From the NCBI RefSeq assembly GCF_033547155.1, contig NZ_CP137892.1:1-64000 (forward strand): a DNA stretch of 64,000 bases. Reading direction: 5' to 3'. This stretch comes from Pseudomonas benzenivorans (GTDB taxonomy: Bacteria > Pseudomonadota > Gammaproteobacteria > Pseudomonadales > Pseudomonadaceae). Of the stretch, positions 8,179-19,155 are shown one piece after another (position 1 is the first letter of the stretch; each line of letters opens with the position of its first letter). The position numbers and the translations under genes are program-made. The notes beneath the pieces were generated by a model, which saw nothing but the letters and a program-made list of their open reading frames with translations, did no database searches and had not been told where the DNA came from.

Positions 8179-8246
8179 CGGATGGCCTGCGGCTACGGCC
8201 GGACGATTCGGCGCGATACACTGGGCCCATCGGGTGAGGAGGTGCT

Positions 8247-9590
<1,344 letters not shown>

Positions 9591-9600
9591 GCGGAATATT

Positions 9601-9624
9601 GCCGATGGCCGTTCGGTGATCGGC
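9601..9624. promoter_or_regulatory. Candidate activator site (inverted repeat)
   Basis: GCCGAT (9601-9606) and ATCGGC (9619-9624) form an inverted repeat with a 12-base spacer, flanked by ATT and AAAT. It lies about 70-90 bases upstream of the sigma-54 promoter, the usual place for an NtrC-type enhancer. It could also act as a weak terminator of the regulator gene. Confidence 0.4.
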
Positions 9625-9689
9625 GAAATCCTGCTGGTCGATACCCCCAGGCTCCAGGCCAACCGCTCTATTCCGAGGCTTTGGCACTC

Positions 9690-9705
9690 TGGCACGGCAT
9701 CTGCT
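9690..9705 (+). promoter_or_regulatory. Sigma-54 (-24/-12) promoter of TAXI-TRAP operon
   Basis: TGGCACGGCATCTGCT matches the sigma-54 consensus TGGCACGNNNNTTGCW at all but one defined base, with exactly ten bases between GG (9691-9692) and GC (9703-9704). Transcription would begin near 9716. The adjacent regulator has the GAFTGA sigma-54 contact motif, which supports the call. Confidence 0.8.
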
Positions 9706-9771
9706 ACAGCCCTTGTCAGCCACGCACAGCCTGTGTGCGGGCGAACATAAGAAAGACAAGAGGTGTTGCCC

Positions 9772-9879
9772 ATGAACTGCCACTGCCCCTACGCGAGCCC
9801 GTCTCGCCTCACCGTTCTCCGCTCCCTCTTGCGCACCGGGTCCGGTGCGGGCGCCTGGCGCCTTCGCGCCACCCTCTGA
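9772..9879 (+). CDS. 35-residue leader ORF in the TRAP operon 5' UTR
   Basis: ATG 9772 is preceded by AGAGGTG and opens a 35-codon frame (MNCHCPYASPSRL...WRLRATL) that ends 88 bases before the TAXI gene. It lies downstream of the sigma-54 promoter, so it would be in the transcript. It is rich in arginine, serine and leucine and has no signal peptide or transmembrane segment. It may be a leader peptide coupling translation to operon expression, or a chance frame. I do not recognise a family. Confidence 0.35.
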   Translation: MNCHCPYASPSRLTVLRSLLRTGSGAGAWRLRATL

Positions 9880-9967
9880 ACCCGTGCGGGCCCGGGCGCT
9901 GCGGCGCAGGGGCATCGTCTACAGTGAAAACTCTGCACAAAGCCATAACAACGACGGAGATTGATCC

Positions 9968-10921
9968 ATGCGACTGACCAAGCGTATCAGCCTGCTCGCC
10001 GCCGCCGCGGCCCTGACTGCCAGTACCGCGGTACTCGCCGCACCGACCTTCATCAACATCCTCACCGGCGGCACCAGCGGTGTGTACTACCCGATCGGCG
10101 TGGGCCTGTCGCAGCTGTACAGCAACGGCATCGAAGGCTCGAAGACCTCGGTGCAGGCGACCAAGGCCTCGGTGGAAAACCTCAACCTGCTGCAGCAAGG
10201 ACGGGGCGAACTGGCCCTGGCCCTGGGCGACTCGGTGGCCGACGCCTGGAACGGCGTGGAAGACGCCGGCTTCAAGGCACCGCTGAAGAAGCTGCGCGCC
10301 ATCGCCGCCACCTACCCCAACTACATCCAGATCGTCGCCAGCAAGGAGTCCGGCATCACCAGCCTGGCCGACCTCAAGGGCAAGCGCATCTCCGTCGGCG
10401 CGCCGAAGTCCGGCACCGAGCTGAACGCCCGCGCCATCTTCGCGGCCGCCGGGATGAGCTACGAGGACATGGGCAAGGTCGAGTTCCTGCCCTATGCCGA
10501 GTCGGTCGAGCTGATCAAGAACCGCCAGCTGGATGCCACCCTGCAGTCCTCGGGCCTGGGCATGGCCGCCATCCGCGACCTGGCCGCGACCCTGCCGATC
10601 ACCTTCGTTGCCATTCCCGGCGAGGTCACCGCGAAGATCGGCAACGCCGCCTACCAGGCCGCCGCCATCCCCGCCGGCACCTACGACGGCCAGGACACCG
10701 AGGTGGCGACCGTGGCCATCACCAACATCCTGGTCAGCCATGAAGGCGTGTCCGACGAGGTCGCCTACCAGATGACCAAGCTGATGTTCGACAACCTCGA
10801 GCGCCTGGGCAACGCCCACTCCGCGGCCAAGGACATCAAGCTGGAAACCGCGGCGAAGCACCTGCCGATCCCGCTGCACCCGGGTGCCGAGCGCTTCTAC
10901 AAGGAAGCCGGCGCGCTGTAA
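9968..10921 (+). CDS. TAXI-family TRAP transporter solute-binding protein
   Basis: A 317-residue periplasmic receptor. The signal peptide MRLTKRISLLAAAAALTAST is followed by the family start INILTGGTSGVYYPIGVGL. Other TAXI features are LALALGDSVADAW, ASKESGITSLADLKGKRISVGAPKSGTELNA and LPYAESVELIKNRQLDATLQSSGLG. It captures an organic acid or amino acid for the fused permease encoded 178 bases downstream. The ATG 9968 follows GGAGA at 9956-9960. The sigma-54 promoter at 9690 drives it. TAXI ligands are poorly known, and the sequence does not reveal this one. Confidence 0.93.
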   Translation: MRLTKRISLLAAAAALTASTAVLAAPTFINILTGGTSGVYYPIGVGLSQLYSNGIEGSKTSVQATKASVENLNLLQQGRGELALALGDSVADAWNGVEDAGFKAPLKKLRAIAATYPNYIQIVASKESGITSLADLKGKRISVGAPKSGTELNARAIFAAAGMSYEDMGKVEFLPYAESVELIKNRQLDATLQSSGLGMAAIRDLAATLPITFVAIPGEVTAKIGNAAYQAAAIPAGTYDGQDTEVATVAITNILVSHEGVSDEVAYQMTKLMFDNLERLGNAHSAAKDIKLETAAKHLPIPLHPGAERFYKEAGAL

Positions 10922-10930
10922 GGCTGTTGC

Positions 10931-10971
10931 AGTTGGGTAGGGTGGGTCGGGCCGACCCACCCTACCCAACT
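10931..10971. repeat. Perfect 20-bp palindrome between receptor and permease
   Basis: AGTTGGGTAGGGTGGGTCGG (10931-10950), a single G, then its exact reverse complement (10952-10971). RNA from it would fold into a very stable hairpin just after the receptor stop. It may be a partial terminator or 3' stabiliser that keeps receptor levels above permease levels. The GTAGGGTGGGT core also resembles dispersed palindromic repeats of gamma-proteobacteria. Confidence 0.8.
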
Positions 10972-11098
10972 CAGGCCGCTGCGCGGCCACCCCATTCAGG
11001 CAGATGCAGAACTGCTACTAAAACCAGCGTGCAGCCCACGGCAGGTTTTGTTAGCGGCTCTTTCGCCCCATCGACGTAGTAACGAGGGTTCGACCTCC

Positions 11099-13122
<2,024 letters not shown>

Positions 13123-13126
<4 letters not shown>

Positions 13127-13515
13127 TCGGTCTGTGCTTGGGCCTGGCCGGGACGGTGTGGGCGCAGCTGCCCACGGCCGAGTTCACCCTGGCCTGGCAG
13201 CACACGATCGAGAAGGTCCGCTGGGAGGAGGATTACCGCGTCACCGCCGAGGGGCTGTTGCTCGGCGAGGCGCGGGTCAAGGGTTCGGGCGCCGGCATGG
13301 AGATACCGGACGGCGCCGAACTGCGTGAGGGCAGCTGGCATTACCGTCGCCAGTTACCGCCCCTGCAACCGCTGCGCTTGGGGCGAACCCCCGAGGCGGG
13401 GGACTACCACCTGTGTTTCGACCAGCGTTGTCGGCCGATGGCCGACTGGCTCGGCCCGCCACAAGCGAGCCGGACGGCGCTGGAACTCTGGAGCTGTGAG
13501 CTCGGCTCCCCCTGA
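13123..13515 (+). CDS. DUF1850 protein of the TAXI-TRAP operon
   Basis: A 130-residue exported protein of unknown function. GTG 13123 shares bases with the permease stop (GTGA), so it is translationally coupled. The first 15 residues (IGLCLGLAGTVWAQ) form a signal peptide. The rest shows the DUF1850 pattern: FTLAWQHTIEKVRWEEDYRV, GARVKGSGAGMEIPDG-like region, and LCFDQRCRPM. DUF1850 proteins recur next to TAXI-TRAP permeases, suggesting an accessory periplasmic role. It would be missed if only ATG starts were considered. Confidence 0.82.
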
Positions 13516-13596
13516 TCCCCTGTGGATAAGGGCCTGGGCTGCGGCGAGGCCGCACCCGCTCACGGCGTCACAAGCGCCGGTGGCAACAGCACAACC

Positions 13597-13630
13597 GAAC
13601 CCCCAGTGGCCTGGCCGCTGGGGGTTCTGT
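13597..13630 (+). terminator. Terminator of TAXI-TRAP operon
   Basis: GAACCCCCAG (13597-13606) pairs perfectly with CTGGGGGTTC (13618-13627) around an 11-base loop, followed by TGT and a T-containing stretch. It is 82 bases after the DUF1850 stop. Confidence 0.75.
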
Positions 13631-13678
13631 ACGTTTAGTATCGGCAGACTATCGGGGCGCCACGGCAGGGACGCACAT

Positions 13679-14191
13679 ATGAGCGAGCATCGCTACACCA
13701 CCTACTACCTGGACATGCACTGTCCCTCGCAGCTGCGCGGCAAGCCGATGGTCGAGGACCTGGCCATCGTCGAATGCCGGATCAAGCAGTACCGCTTCAA
13801 CCGCTTTCTCTATCAGCTGGTGGGCGCCCCCTGGGCCTGGACCGACAAGCTGAGCTGGTCCGACGCGCAGTGGCAGGCGCTGGTCGAACAGCCGGGGCAC
13901 CGTACCTGGGTGGCCTATCACCAGGGTGCCATCGCCGGTTACTACGAGTTGTTGCGAGATGCCGAGGGCGAAGTGGAGATCCTCTATTTCGGTCTGGTCG
14001 ATAGCTTCGTCGGCAGAGGCTTCGGCGGCCCGCTGCTGACCCATGCGCTGCAGTCGGCCTGGGCCTGGGCGGGTACCCGGCGGGTCTGGGTGCACACCTG
14101 CACCCTCGATCACCCCAGTGCCCTGGCCAACTACCAGGCGCGCGGCCTGCGGCTTTATCGCGAGGAGCTCTGCGACGAGCCGGCCGACTAG
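13679..14191 (+). CDS. GNAT-family N-acetyltransferase
   Basis: A 170-residue single-domain enzyme. The GNAT core is visible: HRTWVAYHQGAIAGYYELLRD (beta strands), VEILYFGLVDSFVGRGFGGPLLTHAL (motif A, acetyl-CoA binding R/QxxGxG/A-like) and VWVHTCTLDHPSALANYQARGLRLYREE (motif B). ATG 13679 with AGGGA upstream begins MSEHRYTTYYLDM. The substrate is unknown. Its stop overlaps the stop of the convergent gene by four bases. Confidence 0.88.
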   Translation: MSEHRYTTYYLDMHCPSQLRGKPMVEDLAIVECRIKQYRFNRFLYQLVGAPWAWTDKLSWSDAQWQALVEQPGHRTWVAYHQGAIAGYYELLRDAEGEVEILYFGLVDSFVGRGFGGPLLTHALQSAWAWAGTRRVWVHTCTLDHPSALANYQARGLRLYREELCDEPAD

Positions 14192-14925
14192 TCGATCCCG
14201 TACTTGGCCTGCAAGCGCCGCAGCAGTTGCGGTTGCCGCTGCAGGAAGCGGTCGAACGCGGCGATCACCTCGGGGTGCAGGCGGCTGGACAGGTAATAGT
14301 GATCCTCGACATGGGGCAAGTCGGCATCGAATACCAGGGCATCGCCCGCCAGGCCGGCGGCGGTCAGCGCCTGGTGCGCCACCCTGGGGTTGAGGTAGAT
14401 AGCATCGACACGGCCGCTCAGGGCCATGCGCAGCAGCGAGTCGATGCTGCTGCTCTGCGTCAGGGTCATGCGGCCGCCTTCGATATCGGCCAGGTAGGGC
14501 CAGGGGGTGAAGCCGAGCTGGGTGCCGAGCACCTTGATCCGGGCCTTGCCCAGGCCGAGCTGGCCGGGCGGTACCAGTACGCCGTCGCGGTAGGGGGCGA
14601 CGGGGCGGCTGTAGCGGATCTGATGGCCCTGCTTCTGCCGGGCCTTCCACTGTGGATGGTCGGGAAACTTGAAGTCCAGCCGACCCTCGAGGTAGTCGCC
14701 CAGCAGGCGCTTGACCGGCAGGGCGACATAGACGAAGCGGTGGCCCTGGTCGGCGGCGAAGGCGTCCAGCAGTTCGCGCGCATAGCCCCGGTACTGGCCG
14801 TCCTGCACGGCGAAGTAGGGCTGGTAGGGCTGCAGCTCGACGCCGACGCGGAACTGCTCGGCCGGGGCCCCGGCGGCGGCGAGGCACAGGCTGGAACAGA
14901 GGATCATCGCTAACCAGGTCTTCAT
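14188..14925 (-). CDS. Periplasmic substrate-binding protein, family 3
   Basis: A 245-residue protein with a signal peptide (MKTWLAMILCSSLCLAAAGAPAEQ). It resembles amino-acid binding family 3 (FRVGVELQPYQPYFAVQDGQYRGYARELLDAFA, then QSSSIDSLLRMALSGRVDAIYLNPRVAHQAL). No ABC permease or ATPase is nearby, so it may be a stand-alone sensor or a shared receptor. A second protein of this type lies at 61828-62583. Confidence 0.85.
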   Translation of the reverse strand: MKTWLAMILCSSLCLAAAGAPAEQFRVGVELQPYQPYFAVQDGQYRGYARELLDAFAADQGHRFVYVALPVKRLLGDYLEGRLDFKFPDHPQWKARQKQGHQIRYSRPVAPYRDGVLVPPGQLGLGKARIKVLGTQLGFTPWPYLADIEGGRMTLTQSSSIDSLLRMALSGRVDAIYLNPRVAHQALTAAGLAGDALVFDADLPHVEDHYYLSSRLHPEVIAAFDRFLQRQPQLLRRLQAKYGID

Positions 14926-15006
14926 CGGCAGGTACCCGCTGAGAAGGTGCTATGGGCTGCGCAGGCGTTCAGCTCTAACCATAGCCCGGAGCGCTGTTTG
15001 CGCCGC

Positions 15007-16452
15007 TCAGAGTATCGGCGAGATCAGCCGCGCCACGCGCATGGCCAGCTGTTGCAGGCGGTGCACCTTGCGCCGGTCGGCGCTGGCCAGTTCCCGGGAA
15101 CGGGCGAAATCCTCCTCGAGCATCTGCGCGACCTGGGCGGCGAACTCGTCATCGACGGTGAGCAGGGTGATCTCGAAGTTCAGGCGGAACGAGCGGTTGT
15201 CCAGGTTGGCGCTGCCGATGGCGCAGGCGCCGCGGTCGATCAGCATCACCTTCTGGTGCAGGAATCCCGGCAGGTAGCGGAATACCCGGACCCCGGCGCG
15301 CAGCGCCTCGAAGGCATAGAGGCTGGAGGCGGCGTAGACCACCCGGTGATCGGGCCGGGCCGGCAGCAGGATGCGCACGTCGACGCCGCGCAGCACCGCC
15401 AGGCGCAGGGCGCTGAACAGGGCCTCGTCGGGGACGAAGTAGGGGCTGGTGATCCAGATGCGCTCGCGCGCCGCGTGGATCGCCTCGACGAACAGCAGCG
15501 AGCCGGTCTCCTGGGCGTCGGCCGGGCCGCTGGTGATCACCTGGCAGAGCATGCCGCTACCGGGGTAGGCCGCGGGCAATAGCAGCGGCGGCATCTGCCG
15601 GGTGGCCCAGAACCAGTCTTCGGCGAAGGATTCCTGCAGGCAGGCCACCACCGGGCCGCGCACCTCGACATGGGTGTCGCGCCAGGGCGCCAGCGGCGGT
15701 TGCAGGCCGAGGTAGGCATCGCCGACGTTATGCCCGCCGAGAAAGCCGCGTTCGCCGTCGACCACCACGATCTTGCGGTGGTTGCGGAAGTTCAGCTGGA
15801 AGCGGTTGAGCAGGCCGCCGCGGGTGGGGAAGGCGTGGATCTGCACCCCGGCCACGCGCAGGCTGTCGATGTACGGGCGCGGCAGGGCGTGGCTGCCGAT
15901 GCCGTCATAGAGGAAGTACACCCGTACCCCGGCGCGGGCCCGGTCCAGCAGCAGGGCATGCAGGCGCCGGCCCAGGGCGTCGTCGCGGACGATGAAGAAC
16001 TGCAGCAGGATGACCTGGCGGGCCTCGGCCAGGGCGGCGAAGATCGCCGCGAAGGTCGCCTCACCGTCGATCAGCAGGCGCACCTGGTTGTTCGCCAGGC
16101 AGGGCATCTGGCCCAGGCGCGGCAGGGCGCGCAGGCGGCGGAAGGCCTTGGACTCGCTGGCGGTGAGGGCCTCCTCGACCCAGGGCCGCCAGTTCAGCTG
16201 GGCCATGGCCCGGTGCATCTCCTGGTCGGCCAGGCGGCGGGCCTTGATATAGGCGTCGAAGCGGCTGCGGCCGAATACCAGGTAGGGCAGCAGGGTCAGG
16301 TAGGGCATGAAGAACAGCGACACCGCCCAGGCGATGGCGCCCTGGGCGGTGCGCACGGTGAACACCGCGTGGATGGCCGCCAGCACGCCGAGGGCATGGA
16401 TCGCGGCGATCAGGTAGGTGAACAAATGGGGGATGCCGAAGTCCGTGAGCAT
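15007..16452 (-). CDS. clsA: Cardiolipin synthase
   Basis: A 481-residue inner-membrane enzyme that joins two phosphatidylglycerols into cardiolipin. Two N-terminal helices ([45 protein letters not shown]) are followed by two phospholipase D motifs: [24 protein letters not shown] and [26 protein letters not shown]. The ATG at 16452 is preferred to ATG 16458 because AGGA lies six bases before it; the upstream ATG would touch the ribosome-binding site. Confidence 0.94.
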   Translation of the reverse strand: MLTDFGIPHLFTYLIAAIHALGVLAAIHAVFTVRTAQGAIAWAVSLFFMPYLTLLPYLVFGRSRFDAYIKARRLADQEMHRAMAQLNWRPWVEEALTASESKAFRRLRALPRLGQMPCLANNQVRLLIDGEATFAAIFAALAEARQVILLQFFIVRDDALGRRLHALLLDRARAGVRVYFLYDGIGSHALPRPYIDSLRVAGVQIHAFPTRGGLLNRFQLNFRNHRKIVVVDGERGFLGGHNVGDAYLGLQPPLAPWRDTHVEVRGPVVACLQESFAEDWFWATRQMPPLLLPAAYPGSGMLCQVITSGPADAQETGSLLFVEAIHAARERIWITSPYFVPDEALFSALRLAVLRGVDVRILLPARPDHRVVYAASSLYAFEALRAGVRVFRYLPGFLHQKVMLIDRGACAIGSANLDNRSFRLNFEITLLTVDDEFAAQVAQMLEEDFARSRELASADRRKVHRLQQLAMRVARLISPIL

Positions 16453-16609
16453 GCGCATTCCTGTGGTGCAGAGGCCGGTTGGAAACGGAGCGGGCCCCTG
16501 TTGCAGTGTGGCACCAACCGGGGGCGCAGCGGCAATAGCTGACGCTCTCGCTATGGCCAGTGCCGCGCACGGACCGGTTGTTCTACGACTGTGCTGTTAG
16601 GCTTATCGT

Positions 16610-16632
16610 TCAACCGGGTTTAATCGGGTTGA
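16610..16632. promoter_or_regulatory. Inverted repeat upstream of BCCT transporter
   Basis: TCAACC (16610-16615) and GGTTGA (16627-16632) form an inverted repeat 70 bases before the transporter start. It loosely recalls the GAAC/GTTC operators of BetI-type regulators, but no regulator gene adjoins it, so this is only a candidate operator. Confidence 0.3.
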
Positions 16633-16702
16633 TTCGAGCAGAGCTTAGGCGTCCGTCTACGCTTAGATCTGCGAGCCAAATGAATTATAAGGAGCACATC
16701 GC

Positions 16703-18361
16703 ATGGCAAAAGATCCTGCGCAGGGCAAGGCCCCGCCAGCGGACAGCCTGGATAGCATCCCGGCGCCGACTGGGGCGGCGAATCTGATCGACACCGACTA
16801 CGTCATCGGTCAGGACAACATCAAGGGGCGGTACCTCTTCGACCTGGATATCCACGGCAAGGTCTTCGCCATCTCGGCGCTGTTCTCCGTGCTGTTCGTG
16901 GTGCTGACTCTGGCTCTGCAGAGCGAGGTCGAACCCTTGTTTACGGCGGTGCGTAACTGGCTGACCAGCAACCTGGCGTGGTTCTTCATCGGCTCGGCGA
17001 ATATCTTCGTCCTGCTGTGCCTCGGGTTGATCGTCTCGCCGCTGGGCAAGGTGCGCATCGGTGGCAAGGAGGCGACGCCGGACTATTCCTACAGCGGTTG
17101 GTTCGCCATGCTGTTCGCCGCCGGTATGGGCATCGGCCTGATGTTCTATGGCGTGGCCGAGCCGATGTCGCACTTCTCCTCGGCCATGGGTGGCACCAGC
17201 GTCGAGAATGGCGTGCGCACCGACTGGGCACCCCTGGGCGCCGCCGCCGGCGATGCCGAGGCCGCCGCCAGCCTGAGCATGGCCGCGACCATCTTCCACT
17301 GGGGCCTGCACCCCTGGGCGATCTACGCCATCGTCGCGCTGTCCCTGGCGCTGTTCTCCTTCAACAAGGGCCTGCCGCTGAGCATCCGCTCGATCTTCTA
17401 TCCGCTGCTCGGCGAGCGGGTCTGGGGTTGGCCGGGGCATATCGTCGATATCCTGGCGGTGCTGGCTACCCTGTTCGGCCTGGCCACCTCTCTCGGCATC
17501 GGCGCACAGCAGGCATCGGCGGGGCTGGAGTACCTCTTCGATATTCCAGCCAACAACACCAGCATGGTCTTGCTGGTCATCGGTATCACCGCGATCGCTC
17601 TGGTGTCGGTGATGGCCGGGTTGGACAAGGGGGTCAAGCGCCTGTCGGAAATCAACATGGTGCTGGCCCTGCTGCTGCTGCTGTTCATCATCGCGGTCGG
17701 CCCGACCCTGGCGATCGTCACCGGCTTCTTCAGCAACCTGGGCAGTTATGTGGTGAACCTGCCGGCGCTGTCGAACCCCTTCGGCCGTGAGGACGCCAAC
17801 TTCAGTCAGGGCTGGACCGCCTTCTACTGGGCTTGGTGGATCAGCTGGTCGCCGTTCGTGGGCATGTTCATCGCCCGGGTCAGCCGCGGCCGCACCGTGC
17901 GCGAGTTCCTCATCGCCGTGCTGTTGGTGCCGTCCCTGGTGTCGGTGTTGTGGATGACCGCCTTCGGTGGCACCGCCCTGAGCCAGCTGCTCACCGATGG
18001 CTTCTCCGGCGTGCAGGACGCGGCCCTGGAGCTGAAGATGTTCGCCATGTTCGGTCAGCTGCCGTTGACCGAGATCAGCTCCTTTATCGGCATCGTCCTG
18101 GTGGTGGTGTTCTTCGTCACCTCCTCGGACTCCGGTTCCCTGGTGATCGACACCATCACCGCCGGCGGCAAGGTCAACGCGCCGGTGCCGCAGCGGGCCT
18201 TCTGGGCCATTTTGGAAGGCGTGGTGGCCATCGCCCTGCTGCTCGGCGGTGGCCTGGTGGCCCTGCAGGCGATGGCTGTCTCTGCCGGCTTCCCCTTCAC
18301 CATCGTGCTGCTGGTCGGCTGTATCGCCATCGTCAAGGGACTGATGTCGGAACCGCGCTAA
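16703..18361 (+). CDS. BCCT-family betaine/choline/carnitine transporter
   Basis: A 552-residue symporter with about twelve hydrophobic helices. Family signatures include YSGWFAMLFAAGMGIGLMFYGVAEPMSHF, the glycine-rich helix, FHWGLHPWAIYAIVALSLA, and WTAFYWAWWISWSPFVGMFIARVSRGRTVREF with the aromatic binding box. The C-terminal tail after the last helix is very short (VKGLMSEPR), so the osmosensory tail of BetP is missing and the protein is more likely a nutrient or constitutive osmolyte transporter. It has a strong AAGGAG site at 16689-16694 and its own terminator. Confidence 0.92.
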   Translation: MAKDPAQGKAPPADSLDSIPAPTGAANLIDTDYVIGQDNIKGRYLFDLDIHGKVFAISALFSVLFVVLTLALQSEVEPLFTAVRNWLTSNLAWFFIGSANIFVLLCLGLIVSPLGKVRIGGKEATPDYSYSGWFAMLFAAGMGIGLMFYGVAEPMSHFSSAMGGTSVENGVRTDWAPLGAAAGDAEAAASLSMAATIFHWGLHPWAIYAIVALSLALFSFNKGLPLSIRSIFYPLLGERVWGWPGHIVDILAVLATLFGLATSLGIGAQQASAGLEYLFDIPANNTSMVLLVIGITAIALVSVMAGLDKGVKRLSEINMVLALLLLLFIIAVGPTLAIVTGFFSNLGSYVVNLPALSNPFGREDANFSQGWTAFYWAWWISWSPFVGMFIARVSRGRTVREFLIAVLLVPSLVSVLWMTAFGGTALSQLLTDGFSGVQDAALELKMFAMFGQLPLTEISSFIGIVLVVVFFVTSSDSGSLVIDTITAGGKVNAPVPQRAFWAILEGVVAIALLLGGGLVALQAMAVSAGFPFTIVLLVGCIAIVKGLMSEPR

Positions 18362-18390
18362 GCGTGGCTTGCCGGCTTCAGGGGTGAAAG

Positions 18391-18419
18391 AAGGCGTGCC
18401 CGGCGGGCACGCCTTTTTT
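18391..18419. terminator. Bidirectional terminator after BCCT gene
   Basis: AAGGCGTGCCC and GGGCACGCCTT pair around GGC, followed by a T run on the plus strand and preceded by A residues, so it can serve both the BCCT gene and the convergent exonuclease gene, whose stop is inside its tail. Confidence 0.88.
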
Positions 18420-19155
18420 ATTGCCAGAGTTCGCCGACGGCGATCTGTGCCGCGTCGAGGCTGGCCACCTGGGCCTGCAGCAGTTCGGCGGTGGCCAGGG
18501 CATCGGTCAGGGCGTGGTGGGCCTGGTACAGCGGCAGGCCATAGCGCAGGCGAGTATCGGCCAGACGGATCGACACCGGCTTCTTGCCCAATAGCCGGTC
18601 AAACCACCCAGGCCGATGTTTGCCCAGGTGCAGGCGGGCTTCCAGCTGCATGGTGTCGATCAGTGGAAAGTGCAGCCCTTCGCCGACCAGCTGGCGCATG
18701 GCCTGATCGAGAAAGCCGCGTTCGATGCGCCGGTAATGCACGACCATCACCTTGCCGGCCATGGCGGCCAGCAGCTCGTCGAGCACGTTGACCAGAGGCG
18801 GCGCGTCGCGGATATCCGAGTGGGTGATGTGATGGAAGGTCACCGACTGGCTGCTCAGTTCGCAGACCGGCTTGACCACCCAGTATTTGGCCGCGCCACA
18901 GCGGATGCGGTGCAGATTGAAGGGTACCAGGCCCAGGCTGACGATCGAGTCGCGCTGGCTGTCCAGGCCGGTGGTCTCCACATCGAGGGCGAGCAACGGA
19001 ACCTGCTCCAGGGGCGTATCGGCGCTCACCGTGCCGGCCCGGTAGAAGCGCGCCAGCCGCTCATCGCGGGTGCTCTCCGCCAGGTCGCCGAGTATTCTCG
19101 GCCAGTCCGGGATCACGGCGTGGCTGGTCTTGCGCAGGCTTTCGGGCAGGCTCAT
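18418..19155 (-). CDS. DnaQ-like 3'-5' exonuclease
   Basis: A 245-residue DEDD-family exonuclease. The motifs are LLALDVETTGLDSQRDSIVSLGLV (Exo I), VVHYRRIERGFLDQAM (Exo II region, with H in place of the usual N-rich context) and YQAHHALTDALATAELLQAQ (Exo III, HxxxxD). The ATG overlaps the stop of the upstream gene (ATGA), showing a coupled pair with the CNB-CBS-DUF294 protein. Such pairs are common in pseudomonads, often near acetate or osmolyte transporters. The substrate is unknown. Confidence 0.87.
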   Translation of the reverse strand: MSLPESLRKTSHAVIPDWPRILGDLAESTRDERLARFYRAGTVSADTPLEQVPLLALDVETTGLDSQRDSIVSLGLVPFNLHRIRCGAAKYWVVKPVCELSSQSVTFHHITHSDIRDAPPLVNVLDELLAAMAGKVMVVHYRRIERGFLDQAMRQLVGEGLHFPLIDTMQLEARLHLGKHRPGWFDRLLGKKPVSIRLADTRLRYGLPLYQAHHALTDALATAELLQAQVASLDAAQIAVGELWQ

